DNA from: Saccharopolyspora_C sp047200635
Lineage (GTDB): Bacteria; Actinomycetota; Actinomycetes; Mycobacteriales; Pseudonocardiaceae
NCBI RefSeq assembly: GCF_047200635.1
Contig: NZ_JBJZOI010000007.1
Span: forward strand, 175,333 to 239,332
Reading direction: 5' to 3'
Length of the DNA stretch: 64,000 nucleotides
Shown: positions 8,961 through 18,215 of the stretch, piece after piece
Numbering within the stretch: position 1 is the stretch's first letter
Layout: the number at the start of each line of letters is the position of its first letter
Notes under the pieces: generated by a model
The model's input: only the letters and a program-made list of their open reading frames with translations
What the model was told of the DNA's origin: nothing
Databases searched by the model: none
Made by a program: the position numbers and the translations under genes

Positions 8961-10943
8961 TCACTTCTGGTCGAAGGCCTGCTTCCAGGCCTCCGGGCTG
9001 GTCAGCTCGGGCAGCGCCGCGCGGTAGACCTCGCGCAGCCGCGGCCACTCGCGGGCCAGCTTCCGGTAGTTCGCCAGCGCGCGGAGCCCGAGCCTGCGGA
9101 ACTCCTCGGGGTCGCGGCGGCGGAACGACACCCCGCTGCCGTCCGCGTTGGACACCGTCGCGCTGTCCAGCGCGCCGAGCAGGAACCAGCGCGCGCTGTC
9201 GGCCGGGATGTTCAGCTGCGGCCGCTCGCCCGCCGCGTGGTCGGGCTCCTTGAGGTTGTGCAGCAGCGCCTTGGACGCGCGCGCCGCGATCACCGCCGGG
9301 TTCACCGGCGGCTTCAGCAGGCCCTCCGCCATGATCGGGTCCGCCGACGGCGGCGGGAACTCCCGGGCCGAGGGCAGCGTCTTGGCGTCGTCGTAGTGCT
9401 TGCGCAGCTCCAGAACGTCCGGCCGGGCGGTGCGCAGCGAGTCGAACAGCTCACCGGGGCCGGCGAGGAAGTCCTCGATCGCCTTCTGCTGCACGGCGAC
9501 CGTGGAGTACTCCATCGACAGCAGGTGCCGCAGGGTGAGCTTCAGGCCCTGCTTGACCAGGACCTGCCGCACCTCCTCCGGGCTGTGCAGCGCGGCCATC
9601 ACCAGGCGGTTGCGGGTGTGGAAGTAGGCGGTCCAGTCCGTGGCGTCGTTCTTGTCCGTCCACGGCATGTGCCAGACCGCCGCGCCCGGCAGCGTCACGG
9701 TCGGGTAGCCGGCCGCGCCCGCGCGCAGCGAGTACTCCGAGTCGTCGAACTTGATGAACAGCGGCAGCGGCAGCCCCGTGTTCTCCACGACCTCGCGCGG
9801 GAACAGGCACATCCACCAGCCGTTGTAGTTCGCGTCGATCCGCTTGTGCAGCTTCTTGCTCTTGCGCAGCGGGGTCTTCGCGAAGTCGTAGTCGGTCACC
9901 GCGCCCGGCGCCGGGCGCCAGATGCCGATCCCGACGTCAACGACCTCGCCCATGCTGTGCAGCCGCGAGCGCGCCTGCAGGTTCAGCATGTGACCGCCGA
10001 CGATCACGGGCTTGGTGGCCGCGCGGGCGAAGGCGTTCGCCCGCAGCACGCCGTCGGGCTCCAGGGCGATGTCGTCGTCCATGAGCAGGACCTGCTCGGC
10101 GTCGGTGTTGTGCACGCCCTCGTACATGACGCGGGTGAAGCCACCGGAGCCGCCGATGTTGGCCTGCTCGACCACCTGGAGCTTGTCGCCGAGCCGCTCG
10201 GCGGCCAGGTCGAAGCCCTCGGTGTCGCGGATCTTCTGGGCGCCCTGGTCGGCGACGACGACCTTCTCCACCACCGACATGACCTCGGGGTCCTCGCCCA
10301 GGGTCTGCAGCGCCACGACGCAGTCGGCCGGGCGGATCGTGGTGGTGCCCACGACGACCCGCTGCCGGGGCAGCTCGACGTCGGTGGTCCAGGCCGCCTC
10401 GTCGACCTCCAGCGCGCTGTCGTTGGTGAACAGGTCGAACCAGATCCAGCCGCCGTCCTCGAACGGTTGCAGCGAGACCCGGAACTCCAGCCAGCTCCAC
10501 GACTTCGGGCTGGCGACCGGCGCACCTTCCAGGTGCACGCTGTCGCCGTTCGCCTTGGAGCGGTAGACGTCGAGCCGACCGGCCCCCTTGACCTTCAGCC
10601 GCAGCACCACCTCGCCGACCTTCGTCCAGCGCTTCCAGTAGCTCGCCGGGAAGGCGTTGAAGTAGGACGCCAGCGAGATCTTGGAGTGCGCGGGCACCTT
10701 GATCGAGCGGCGGGACACGACGGTCGTCGTGCCGGTCTGCGGCTCGTCGATGTAGAGCGCGCGCACGTCCAGCGGGTCCTCGCCGCGCGGGAACACCACG
10801 CGCTGCAGGACCTGCTCGGGCGCGACCTTGCGGCGTCCGCCCGAGCGGACCGAGGTCACGTCGCTGATCTTGCTCTCGCCCGCGGCCGCGGGTCCGGTCC
10901 CGGCGCTCTTGGCCGAGGACTCCTCGGGGGTCCGGTCGGTCAC
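8961..10943 (-). CDS. glfT2: Galactofuranosyltransferase GlfT2
   Basis: A 660-residue bifunctional galactofuranosyltransferase that polymerises the cell-wall galactan with alternating linkages using UDP-Galf. An N-terminal beta-sandwich domain (about residues 40-195) precedes the GT-A domain. That domain has the metal-binding triad LLMDDDIAL at about 289-291 and a downstream His in WHMPWTDKNDATDW. The length fits the family, which is about 640 residues in mycobacteria. GGAGGA precedes the GTG start, one base after the glf stop, so the gene is coupled to the enzyme that makes its donor. The Ser/Ala-rich first 35 residues are probably disordered. Confidence 0.96.
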   Translation of the reverse strand: MTDRTPEESSAKSAGTGPAAAGESKISDVTSVRSGGRRKVAPEQVLQRVVFPRGEDPLDVRALYIDEPQTGTTTVVSRRSIKVPAHSKISLASYFNAFPASYWKRWTKVGEVVLRLKVKGAGRLDVYRSKANGDSVHLEGAPVASPKSWSWLEFRVSLQPFEDGGWIWFDLFTNDSALEVDEAAWTTDVELPRQRVVVGTTTIRPADCVVALQTLGEDPEVMSVVEKVVVADQGAQKIRDTEGFDLAAERLGDKLQVVEQANIGGSGGFTRVMYEGVHNTDAEQVLLMDDDIALEPDGVLRANAFARAATKPVIVGGHMLNLQARSRLHSMGEVVDVGIGIWRPAPGAVTDYDFAKTPLRKSKKLHKRIDANYNGWWMCLFPREVVENTGLPLPLFIKFDDSEYSLRAGAAGYPTVTLPGAAVWHMPWTDKNDATDWTAYFHTRNRLVMAALHSPEEVRQVLVKQGLKLTLRHLLSMEYSTVAVQQKAIEDFLAGPGELFDSLRTARPDVLELRKHYDDAKTLPSAREFPPPSADPIMAEGLLKPPVNPAVIAARASKALLHNLKEPDHAAGERPQLNIPADSARWFLLGALDSATVSNADGSGVSFRRRDPEEFRRLGLRALANYRKLAREWPRLREVYRAALPELTSPEAWKQAFDQK

Positions 10944-10944
10944 G

Positions 10945-12135
10945 TCAGTCCTCCAGCGAGCCGTCCAGCGAACGGCCTTCGGTGAAATAGGGAGCGAGCT
11001 TGTTGTCGAACATGCTCAACGCCGAGCCGATCGCCATGTGCATGTCGAGGTACTTGTAGGTGCCCAGCCGACCACCGAAGAGCACCTTGTGCTCCTTGGC
11101 CTCGGCCTTCGCCCGCTCGCGGTAGGCCTCCAGCTTGACCCGGTCCTCGGCGGTGTTGATCGGGTAGTACGGCTCGTCGCCGCTCTCGGCGGACCGCGAG
11201 TACTCCCGGACGATCACCGTCTTGTCCTTCGGGTGCCGGTCCTCCCGCTCGGGGTGGAAGTGCCGGAACTCGTGGATCCGGGTGTAGGGCACCTCTTCGT
11301 CGGCGTAGTTCATCACCGGCGTGCCCTGGAAGTCACCGGTGTTCACCACCTCCGACTCGAAGTCGAGGGTGCGCCAGCTCAGCTCGCCCTCGGAGTAGTC
11401 GAAGTAGCGGTCCAGCGGGCCGGTGTAGACGACCGGGACGTCCGGCAGCTCCCCGCGCACGTCGAAGTAGTCGGTGCTGAGCCGGACGTCGATGTTGGGG
11501 TGCTCCGCCATCTTCTCCAGCCAGGCGGTGTAGCCGTCGACCGGGAGACCCTCGTAGGTGTCGTTGAAGTAGCGGTTGTTGAAGTTGTAGCGGACCGGCA
11601 GCCGCGTGATGATCGACGGCGGCAGCTGCTTCGGGTCGGTCTGCCACTGCTTGGCCGTGTACCCGCGCACGAAGGCCTCGTACAGCGGGCGGCCGATCAG
11701 GGAGATCGCCTTCTCCTCCAGGTTCTGCGCGTCGGCGGTGTCGATCTCCGCCGCCTGCTCCGCGACCAGCGCCTTGGCCTCGTCCGGGGAGAACGCGCGG
11801 CCGAAGAACTGGCCCAGCAGGCCCAGGTTCATCGGGAACGAGTAGATCTGGCCCTCGTACCGGGTGAACACCCGGTGCTGGTAATCGGTGAAATCGGTGA
11901 ACCGGTTCACGTACTCCCACACCCGCTTGTTGGAGGTGTGGAACAGGTGCGCGCCATAGCGGTGCACCTCGATACCGGTTTCCGGTTCCGGTTCCGAATA
12001 GGCGTTGCCGCCGATGTGGTCACGTCTGTCCAGCACCAGCACCCGCTTGTCCAGCTGGGCGGCGGCGCGCTCTGCGATCGTCAGTCCGAAGAATCCGGAA
12101 CCAACAACGATCAGGTCATAGCCTGCGAAGCTCAC
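10945..12135 (-). CDS. glf: UDP-galactopyranose mutase
   Basis: Flavoenzyme that interconverts UDP-Galp and UDP-Galf, providing the galactan precursor. The 396-residue protein begins with the FAD-binding motif VVGSGFFGLTIAERAA. It has the RYGAHLFHTSN substrate-site segment and the GRLGTYKYLDMHMAIGSAL C-terminal signature typical of Glf. It is first in the operon glf-glfT2-PAP2-ubiA. The GTG start lies 8 bases after a TACCCT -10-like hexamer (minus strand, 12144-12149) with no Shine-Dalgarno, so the transcript may be leaderless. Confidence 0.97.
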   Translation of the reverse strand: MSFAGYDLIVVGSGFFGLTIAERAAAQLDKRVLVLDRRDHIGGNAYSEPEPETGIEVHRYGAHLFHTSNKRVWEYVNRFTDFTDYQHRVFTRYEGQIYSFPMNLGLLGQFFGRAFSPDEAKALVAEQAAEIDTADAQNLEEKAISLIGRPLYEAFVRGYTAKQWQTDPKQLPPSIITRLPVRYNFNNRYFNDTYEGLPVDGYTAWLEKMAEHPNIDVRLSTDYFDVRGELPDVPVVYTGPLDRYFDYSEGELSWRTLDFESEVVNTGDFQGTPVMNYADEEVPYTRIHEFRHFHPEREDRHPKDKTVIVREYSRSAESGDEPYYPINTAEDRVKLEAYRERAKAEAKEHKVLFGGRLGTYKYLDMHMAIGSALSMFDNKLAPYFTEGRSLDGSLED

Positions 12136-12391
12136 AGTCGACGAGGGTAGCGGCCAGCCGCGCGGCCCCGGGAACCGCGTTGAGGTTACCGTCCCGGCAC
12201 GACTACCAACCGTGTTTCCGCTGGCCGCACGGGTGGCGAGATGTCCGATCAGGACGGATCGCGTACCACGGGCAGTTACATTCCCGCACCCTCCGGAGTC
12301 GCCTGGCGGATCAATATCGCTCTGGTCGGCGACGGGCCCGGCGAGTCGGATTCGGTAGCATCAGCGCTTCACGGCACGCCCGAACGAGAAG

Positions 12392-13633
12392 GTGATCTCC
12401 AGCGTGACTCGGCTCCGCGACGGCCGCTTCCTGCTGGTCACGGCGATCATCCTCGAAGTGCTCGCGATCTGGTTCGTGCACTGGATCGACACCCGCGGCT
12501 ACATGGACACCGAGATCTACCGCCTCGGTGCCCGAGCGTGGTTGAACGGTTACGAGATCTACAGCGGTGATCTCACCCCGGAATCGCCGGAGAGCGGGAC
12601 GCTGCCGTTCATCTACCCGCCATTCGCGGCCATCCTGTTCACCCCGCTGATGTGGTTGTCCGAGGACGGCGCCGTCGTGGCCGTCGCGGTGATCTCGCAC
12701 CTGTCGATCCTGGTGACCGCGTACTCGCTGGCCCGCTCCTCCCCGCAGCTCGCGCCGCGCGCGGGGCTGGTGGCGGTGGCCGCCGCCTGGATCGCTCCGT
12801 TCATCACGGTGCTGGAGCCGGCCCGGGAGACGCTGAACTACGGGCAGATCAACCTGCTGCTGATGGCGCTGGTCGCCGCCGACTGCCTGCTGCCGCGCAC
12901 CTGGTGGCCGCGCGGCCTGCTGGTGGGGCTGGCCGCGGCCATCAAGCTGACCCCGCTGGGCTTCCTGCTGCTGTTCCTGCTGCGCAAGGACTTCCGGGCG
13001 GCCTCGATCACCGCGGTCACCTTCGCCGGGACGGTGCTGCTGGGCCTGCTGGCCGCGCCGCAGGACTCGGCGGACTGGTGGCTGGAGGGCGTCTGGTCCA
13101 CCAGCCAGGACATCGGTCCGGTGTACGCGGGCAACCTGACGCTCCGCAGCCTGCTGGCCAAGCAGGAGCTCACCGGGACCGCGCTGAACTCGCTGTGGAT
13201 CGCCGGGTCGGTCGTGCTGCTGGCCCTCGCGGTGCTGGGGATGCGCTACGCGCTGCGGAGCCGCGACGTACCGCTGGCGCTGATGATCAACGCGATCCTG
13301 GTGCTGCTCGTCTCGCCGATCTCCTGGTCGCACCACTGGGTGTGGGCCGGGCCGACGCTGGCGCTGATCGGGGCGACGGCCTGGCGGCACCGCTGGTACG
13401 GGGTGCTGCTCTCGGCCGGGTTCTGCGCGCTCGTGGTGTCCATCGGGCCGCAGTGGTACCTGCCCTACACCGAGGACCGGGAGCTGGACTGGACGTTCTC
13501 CCAGCAGGTCGTGGGCAACTCCTACGCGCTGCTGGGGATCGGGTTCCTCATCGCGGGCGCCGTGGCCTTCGCGCTGCACCGGCCGCGCTCCGCGCCGGAC
13601 CGGGCCGTCGAGCACGCGCCCGCCGAGGTCTAG
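12392..13633 (+). CDS. GT87-type polyprenol-dependent mannosyltransferase
   Basis: A 413-residue protein with about ten TM helices and the DUF2029/GT87 pattern. Asp in RGYMDTEIYR lies in the first extracytoplasmic loop, followed by the segments YPPFAAILFTPLMWL and SPISWSHHWVW. Relatives such as PimE use polyprenyl-phospho-mannose to extend PIM/LM-type glycolipids on the outer face. The GTG at 12392 is immediately preceded by GAGAAG, and an in-frame GTG at 12404 is a possible alternative. It diverges from the glf operon across 256 bases. The substrate is not deducible. Confidence 0.85.
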   Translation: MISSVTRLRDGRFLLVTAIILEVLAIWFVHWIDTRGYMDTEIYRLGARAWLNGYEIYSGDLTPESPESGTLPFIYPPFAAILFTPLMWLSEDGAVVAVAVISHLSILVTAYSLARSSPQLAPRAGLVAVAAAWIAPFITVLEPARETLNYGQINLLLMALVAADCLLPRTWWPRGLLVGLAAAIKLTPLGFLLLFLLRKDFRAASITAVTFAGTVLLGLLAAPQDSADWWLEGVWSTSQDIGPVYAGNLTLRSLLAKQELTGTALNSLWIAGSVVLLALAVLGMRYALRSRDVPLALMINAILVLLVSPISWSHHWVWAGPTLALIGATAWRHRWYGVLLSAGFCALVVSIGPQWYLPYTEDRELDWTFSQQVVGNSYALLGIGFLIAGAVAFALHRPRSAPDRAVEHAPAEV

Positions 13634-13675
13634 CCGACGCCGCGTCCGCCCTCGTGCCGGGCGCGGCGCCGGGCC

Positions 13676-14503
13676 TCACGAACTCCGCCACCAGCGCTCC
13701 AGCACCAGCGCCACGCCGTCCTGGCCGTTGCAGGTAGTGATCTCGTCGGCGATCTCCAGCACGCCCGGGTGCGCGTTGCGCATCGCCACCCCGTGCCCCA
13801 CCCAGTCCAGCATCGGGATGTCGTTGGGCATGTCCCCGAACCCGATCACCTCGTCGCGCCGGACCCCGAGCGCGTCGACCACGGCCGCCAGCCCGCTGCC
13901 CTTGTGCACCCCCGGCGAGGACAGCTCCACCGGCCCGCCGCCCATCGAGCAGGTCAGGCACAACCGGGCGCCGAGCACGTCCTGCACCTCGGAGCTCAGG
14001 TCGGTGCCGGGCCGCTCCTCGTCGAGCACCATCAGCTTCACCGCCGGGCGGCCGAACAGCTCCTCCTCCTCGACGACCCGGATGGACCGGTTCGGCCAGG
14101 TCCGGTGGAAGGACGCTTCGGCGAGGAACTGGTCCGCCACGTCGTCCCGGGCCCGCCGGGTGGAGCGCTCCACCGCGAAGGTGCAGCCGGGCAGCGCCGC
14201 GCGCAGCTCCCGGGCCGCGTCGCGCAGCAGCCGGGGTTCCATCTCGGCGCTGTGCAGCACCCGGTCCGCGGCGGCGTCGTAGACCACCGCGCCGTTCGAG
14301 CACACCGCGATCCCGGCGACGCCGAGCTCGTCCACCACTTGCGGGACCCAGCGCGGCGGCCTGCCCGTGACCAGCACGAACGGGGTGTCGTCGGCCACAG
14401 CGCGCACGGCGCGGGCGGTGCGCTCGCTCACCCGGACCTTCGGGTCCAGCAGAGTTCCGTCCACATCGGATGCGACCAGTGCAGGTTTGTTCACGCCGGA
14501 CAT
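13676..14503 (-). CDS. HAD-superfamily Cof-type phosphatase
   Basis: A 275-residue HAD hydrolase with a type IIB cap. Motif I is SDVDGTLLDPK (nucleophile plus acid), motif II is VLVTGRP, and motif III/IV is GFGDMPNDIPML. It probably dephosphorylates a sugar phosphate or cofactor phosphate; specificity cannot be read. The ATG at 14503 fits homologues that begin just before motif I. Upstream in-frame codons exist but would add a low-complexity tail. The positional homologue in M. tuberculosis appears to be Rv3813c. Confidence 0.88.
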   Translation of the reverse strand: MSGVNKPALVASDVDGTLLDPKVRVSERTARAVRAVADDTPFVLVTGRPPRWVPQVVDELGVAGIAVCSNGAVVYDAAADRVLHSAEMEPRLLRDAARELRAALPGCTFAVERSTRRARDDVADQFLAEASFHRTWPNRSIRVVEEEELFGRPAVKLMVLDEERPGTDLSSEVQDVLGARLCLTCSMGGGPVELSSPGVHKGSGLAAVVDALGVRRDEVIGFGDMPNDIPMLDWVGHGVAMRNAHPGVLEIADEITTCNGQDGVALVLERWWRSS

Positions 14504-14657
14504 GCTGGCGAGCGCGGAACCGGCTCCGGGGAGGAATAATCGCACTTCACCTGAGCGTGTGGATCTACGCGCGGGAACGGATCGCGCGGACGGGTGCCGC
14601 TCCCGGGACGCGGAACGGGGTCGAACCCGTCCGGGTGGTACCGATACGGTCAGCACC

Positions 14658-15530
14658 GTGCGCGTTGGGATTGTGATACTGCCCGAACACCGGTGGTGGG
14701 CCGCGGAGCCGCTGTGGCGGATGGCCGAGGAGTACGGCTTCGCCCACGCCTGGACCTACGACCACCTGGGCTGGCGGTCGCTGGTCGACAAGCCGTGGTT
14801 CGACGCGGTTCCCACGTTGACGGCCGCCGCCACGGTGACCTCGACGATCCGGCTCGGCACGCTCGTGGCCTCGCCGAACTTCCGGCACCCGGTGCACTTC
14901 GCCCGCGAGATCACCGCGCTCGACGACATCTCCGACGGCAGGCTCACGGTGGGCATCGGCGCGGGCGGCACCGGCTTCGACGCGGCGGTGCTGGGCGGGC
15001 AGCCGCTTCCCGCCGGCGCGCGCACCGAGCGGTTCGAGGAGTTCGTGGAACTGCTCGACAAGATCCTCACCCAGGACAGCACGAGCTGGTACGGCGAGCA
15101 CTACACGGCCGTCGAGGCCCGCCGCGCCCCCGGCTGCGTGCAGCTGCCCCGCTTACCGTTCGTCATCGCCGCGAACGGGCCGCGCGCGATGCGCCTGGCC
15201 GCCCGCTACGGGCAGGGCTGGGTGACCACCGGCAGCGGCGGGGACGACGCCGAGGCGTGGTGGCGCGGGGTCGGCGAGCTGACCAAGCGGTTCGACGACG
15301 CGCTGGCCGCCGAGGACCGCGCCCCGCAGCGCGTGGCCCGCTACCTGCAGGCCGACGCGGGCCCGAGCTACTCCATGAGCAGCGCCGAGCACTTCAAGGA
15401 CGTCGTGGGGCGCGCCGCCGAGCTCGGCTTCACCGACGTCATCACGCACTGGCCCCGCACCGACTCCCCCTACGAGGGAACCGAGTCCACCGTGGAGGAG
15501 ATCGCCTCCGAGGTCCTCCCGGAACTCTGA
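14658..15530 (+). CDS. LLM-class flavin/F420-dependent oxidoreductase
   Basis: A 290-residue luciferase-like monooxygenase fold protein, probably F420-dependent as in other actinobacteria. Family features are VGIVILPEHRW at the N-terminus, WTYDHLGWR, LGTLVASPNFRHP, and LTVGIGAGGTGFDA. A TACGGT hexamer ends 7 bases before the GTG with no Shine-Dalgarno, which suggests a leaderless mRNA. The gene diverges from the HAD phosphatase across 154 bases. No cofactor-synthesis neighbours are present and the substrate is unknown. Confidence 0.88.
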   Translation: MRVGIVILPEHRWWAAEPLWRMAEEYGFAHAWTYDHLGWRSLVDKPWFDAVPTLTAAATVTSTIRLGTLVASPNFRHPVHFAREITALDDISDGRLTVGIGAGGTGFDAAVLGGQPLPAGARTERFEEFVELLDKILTQDSTSWYGEHYTAVEARRAPGCVQLPRLPFVIAANGPRAMRLAARYGQGWVTTGSGGDDAEAWWRGVGELTKRFDDALAAEDRAPQRVARYLQADAGPSYSMSSAEHFKDVVGRAAELGFTDVITHWPRTDSPYEGTESTVEEIASEVLPEL

Positions 15531-15557
15531 CTTCGCGCCGGTGGCGGCGGGGCATGG

Positions 15558-16163
15558 TCAGGACTCGGCGAGCAGGGTCGCTCCGACCGCGAGGAACTCC
15601 GCCGGGGCGGGGCCTGGCGCCAGCAGCCGGTGGGCGACGCTGGCGCCGAAGCTGGCGCTGTCGCCGGGACGCAGCACCACCGCGTCCTGCTCGAACTCCA
15701 CCCGCAGCTGCCCGCTGAGCACGTACAGCCAGTCGTGCCCCTCGTGCTGCACCGGCCGCAGTCCCGTCTCGGAGGGAGCCAGCCGGTAGCGCGCCGCGTA
15801 CATGCCGGGCACCACCGAGCGCGGGGTGAGCACCTGCACGGCGACGCCGCCCGACTCCACCGTGGGCACCTCGTCCCCGCGCAGCACCACCGCGGCGGGC
15901 CCCGGTGCCGCGTCGGTGAACAGCTCCGCGAGCGCCACGTCCAACGCTTCCGCGATCGCCGTCAGCTCCGCCAACGACGGGGTGGCTCGCTCCTGCTCCA
16001 CCTCGGCGAGCCGCGGCTCGCCCAGCCCGGTCCGGGAGGCCAGCTCCCCCTCGGGCCAGCTCCGCTCGGTGCGCAACCGGCGGATCCGGTCGCCGAGCCC
16101 GGCCAGCCCCCGGCCGCCGCTCGCCTGCGCTTCGCTCGAACGATCTGCCACGCCGTCCACCAT
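15558..16163 (-). CDS. XRE-type HTH regulator with C-terminal cupin domain
   Basis: A 201-residue regulator. The helix-turn-helix at about residues 22-82 (DRIRRLRTERSW through IAEALDVALAELF) is followed by a cupin barrel at about 115-195 (HEGHDWLYVLSGQLRVEF, LRPGDSASFGASVAHRLL). Such regulators usually sense a small metabolite through the cupin and repress neighbouring or scattered genes. The start ATG at 16163 has no clear ribosome binding site; GTG codons 1-3 codons downstream are alternatives. The neighbouring DNA-repair-like gene diverges across 85 bases and could be a target. Confidence 0.88.
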   Translation of the reverse strand: MVDGVADRSSEAQASGGRGLAGLGDRIRRLRTERSWPEGELASRTGLGEPRLAEVEQERATPSLAELTAIAEALDVALAELFTDAAPGPAAVVLRGDEVPTVESGGVAVQVLTPRSVVPGMYAARYRLAPSETGLRPVQHEGHDWLYVLSGQLRVEFEQDAVVLRPGDSASFGASVAHRLLAPGPAPAEFLAVGATLLAES

Positions 16164-16248
16164 AAGCGCGGGCACCGGCCGCTGCCGCTCCCCGGGACGG
16201 GTGTGCCCGCGCGGCCCGCCGGGTAGGCCGGTGGTCAGGAGGTGCGAG

Positions 16249-16884
16249 ATGTCGGACCAGCGGACCGCCCGCGCGCTGCTGCGCGAGGCCGGAACGACGT
16301 ACGCGGAGCAGGCGGGGTTCCCGCTCGCCGACAAGCCGATGCCCTTGTACCGGCTGCTGGTGCTGTCGGTGCTGCTGTCCACCCGGATCAAGGCGGAGAT
16401 CGCGGTCGCCGCCGCGCGGGAGCTCGGCGAGTTCCCCACCGCCGAGCGGATGCGAGCGGCCACCTGGCAGCAGCGGGTGGACGCGCTGGGCCGCGGGCAC
16501 TACGTGCGCTACGACGAGAGCACCGCGACCGCGCTGGGCAAGGGCGCCGAGCTGGTGCTCGACCGCTACCGGGGCGACCTGCGGAGGCTGCGCGCGGAAG
16601 CGGACGGCGACCCGGAGGAGATCCGGCAGCGGCTGCGCGAGGTGCCGAGCCTGGGGCCGGTGGGCGCGGACATCTTCTGCCGCGAGGCGCAGCAGGTGTG
16701 GCCCGAGCTGCGGCCCTACTTCGACCGCAAGGCGCTCTCGGGCGCCGAGAAGGCCGGGTTGCCCGCCGACGCGCGGCGGTTGGCCCGGCTCGTCGACGAG
16801 CAGGACTACGCCCGCTTCTCCGCCGCCCTGGTGCGGATCACGCTGGAGAAGGGGCTGCTGCGGGAGATCACCGCGACCGCGTGA
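16249..16884 (+). CDS. HhH-GPD-like DNA repair endonuclease family protein
   Basis: A 211-residue protein resembling the endonuclease III superfamily in length and helical layout. It has LVLSVLLSTRIKAEIA near residue 45 (the Nth N-terminal helix) and a helix-hairpin-helix-like VPSLGPVGADIFCRE at about 140-155. The usual catalytic Lys of bifunctional Nth enzymes and the C-terminal 4Fe-4S cysteines are not seen, so activity may be changed or absent. AGGAGGTG precedes the ATG. It is annotated as 'endonuclease' in actinobacteria, and its biochemical role is uncertain. Confidence 0.75.
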   Translation: MSDQRTARALLREAGTTYAEQAGFPLADKPMPLYRLLVLSVLLSTRIKAEIAVAAARELGEFPTAERMRAATWQQRVDALGRGHYVRYDESTATALGKGAELVLDRYRGDLRRLRAEADGDPEEIRQRLREVPSLGPVGADIFCREAQQVWPELRPYFDRKALSGAEKAGLPADARRLARLVDEQDYARFSAALVRITLEKGLLREITATA

Positions 16885-18150
16885 TCAGCCGACCGGTTCG
16901 AGCACCTCGCGGCCGCCCAGGAAGGGGCGCAGCGCCTCGGGAACGCGGACCGAGCCGTCCGGCTGCTGGTGGTTCTCCAGGATCGCCACGATCCAGCGGG
17001 TCGTCGCCAGCGTGCCGTTGAGCGTGGAGGCGATGGCGTTCGGGCCCTCGGCCTCCCGGTAGCGGGTGTTGAGCCGACGCGCCTGGAACGTGGTGCAGTT
17101 CGAGGTGGAGGTGAGCTCGCGGTAGGCCTGCTGCGACGGGAACCACGCCTCGCAGTCGAACTTCCGAGCCGCGCTCGCCCCGAGGTCGCCCGCCGCGGTG
17201 TCGATCACCCGGTAGGGCACCTCGATCTTGGCGAGCATCTCCTCCTCCCAGGCCAGCAGCCGCTCGTGCTCCGCGCGCGAGTCCTCCTCGCGGCAGTAGA
17301 CGAACATCTCCAGCTTGTTGAACTGGTGCACGCGGATGATGCCGCGGGTGTCCTTGCCGTAGGAGCCCGCCTCGCGCCGGAAGCACGTCGACCAGCCCGC
17401 GTAGCGCAGCGGACCGGCGGCGAGGTCGAGGATCTCGCCCGCGTGGTAGCCCGCCAGCGGGACCTCGGAGGTGCCCACCAGGTAGGCGTCGTCCTCCTCC
17501 AACCGGTAGACCTCGCTGGAGTGAGCGCCGAGGAAGCCGGTGCCCTCCATGATCTCCGGGCGGACCAGCACCGGCGGCACGACGAGGGTGAACCCGGCAG
17601 CAGTGGCCTGCGCGGCCGCCATGTTCAGCAGCGCCAGCTCCAGCTGGGCGCCGATGCCGGTGAGGAAGTAGAACCGGGCGCCGGCGACCTTCGCGCCGCG
17701 CTCCATGTCGAACGCGCGCAGCCCCAGGCCGAGGTCCAGGTGGTCGCGCACCTCGAAGTCGAACTCGCGCGGGGTGCCCACGTGCTTGAGCACCGCGTAG
17801 TCGTCCTCGCCACCGGGCGGGGTCTGCGGTTCGACGACGTTGGAGACCTTCTTCTGGGTGGCCAGCAGCTCCGCGTCGGCCTCGGTCTGCGCGGCCTCGG
17901 CCTGCTTGACCTGGGCGGCGAGCTCCTTCGCGCGGGCCAGCAGCTCGTCGCGCTCCTCGCCCTTGGCCCTGCCGACCTGCTTGCCGAGCTGCTTCTGCTC
18001 GGCGCGCAGCGTGTCCGCGGTGGAGACCGCGGACCTGCGACGCTCGTCGGCGGACAGCAGGGCGTCCACCAGGGACGCGTCCTCGCCTCGGGCGCGCTGC
18101 GACGCGCGCACGGTCTCCGGGTCCTCGCGTAGCGTCTTCAGGTCGATCAC
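16885..18150 (-). CDS. serS: Seryl-tRNA synthetase
   Basis: A 421-residue class II aminoacyl-tRNA synthetase that charges tRNA-Ser (and tRNA-Sec where present). An N-terminal coiled-coil arm (about residues 30-105) is followed by the catalytic core. Motif 2 is in FRREAGSYGKDTRG, and motif 3 is in NGTLATTRWIVAILENHQ. The start is MIDLKTLREDPE, typical of SerS. The GTG is preceded by a TAGGCT hexamer at 8 bases and no Shine-Dalgarno, so the mRNA may be leaderless. It abuts the convergent repair gene stop with no gap. Confidence 0.98.
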   Translation of the reverse strand: MIDLKTLREDPETVRASQRARGEDASLVDALLSADERRRSAVSTADTLRAEQKQLGKQVGRAKGEERDELLARAKELAAQVKQAEAAQTEADAELLATQKKVSNVVEPQTPPGGEDDYAVLKHVGTPREFDFEVRDHLDLGLGLRAFDMERGAKVAGARFYFLTGIGAQLELALLNMAAAQATAAGFTLVVPPVLVRPEIMEGTGFLGAHSSEVYRLEEDDAYLVGTSEVPLAGYHAGEILDLAAGPLRYAGWSTCFRREAGSYGKDTRGIIRVHQFNKLEMFVYCREEDSRAEHERLLAWEEEMLAKIEVPYRVIDTAAGDLGASAARKFDCEAWFPSQQAYRELTSTSNCTTFQARRLNTRYREAEGPNAIASTLNGTLATTRWIVAILENHQQPDGSVRVPEALRPFLGGREVLEPVG

Positions 18151-18173
18151 AGCAGGTCAGCCTAATCGGCTCC

Positions 18174-18196
18174 GCCCCGCGCGCTCCGCGCGGGGC
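18174..18196 (-). terminator. Terminator hairpin downstream of the YgiB/YgiC-like pair
   Basis: A perfect 10-bp GC stem with a CTC loop sits between the glutathionylspermidine-synthase-like stop (18216) and the serS start (18150). It would end the upstream minus-strand operon and leave serS to its own promoter. Confidence 0.65.
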
Positions 18197-18215
18197 GCCC
18201 ACCCCGGTGGGTACG

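Noticed and set aside
8418..10985. 855-codon plus-strand frame opposite glfT2
   Set aside because: Antisense shadow; no domain pattern, and GlfT2 motifs are unambiguous on the other strand.
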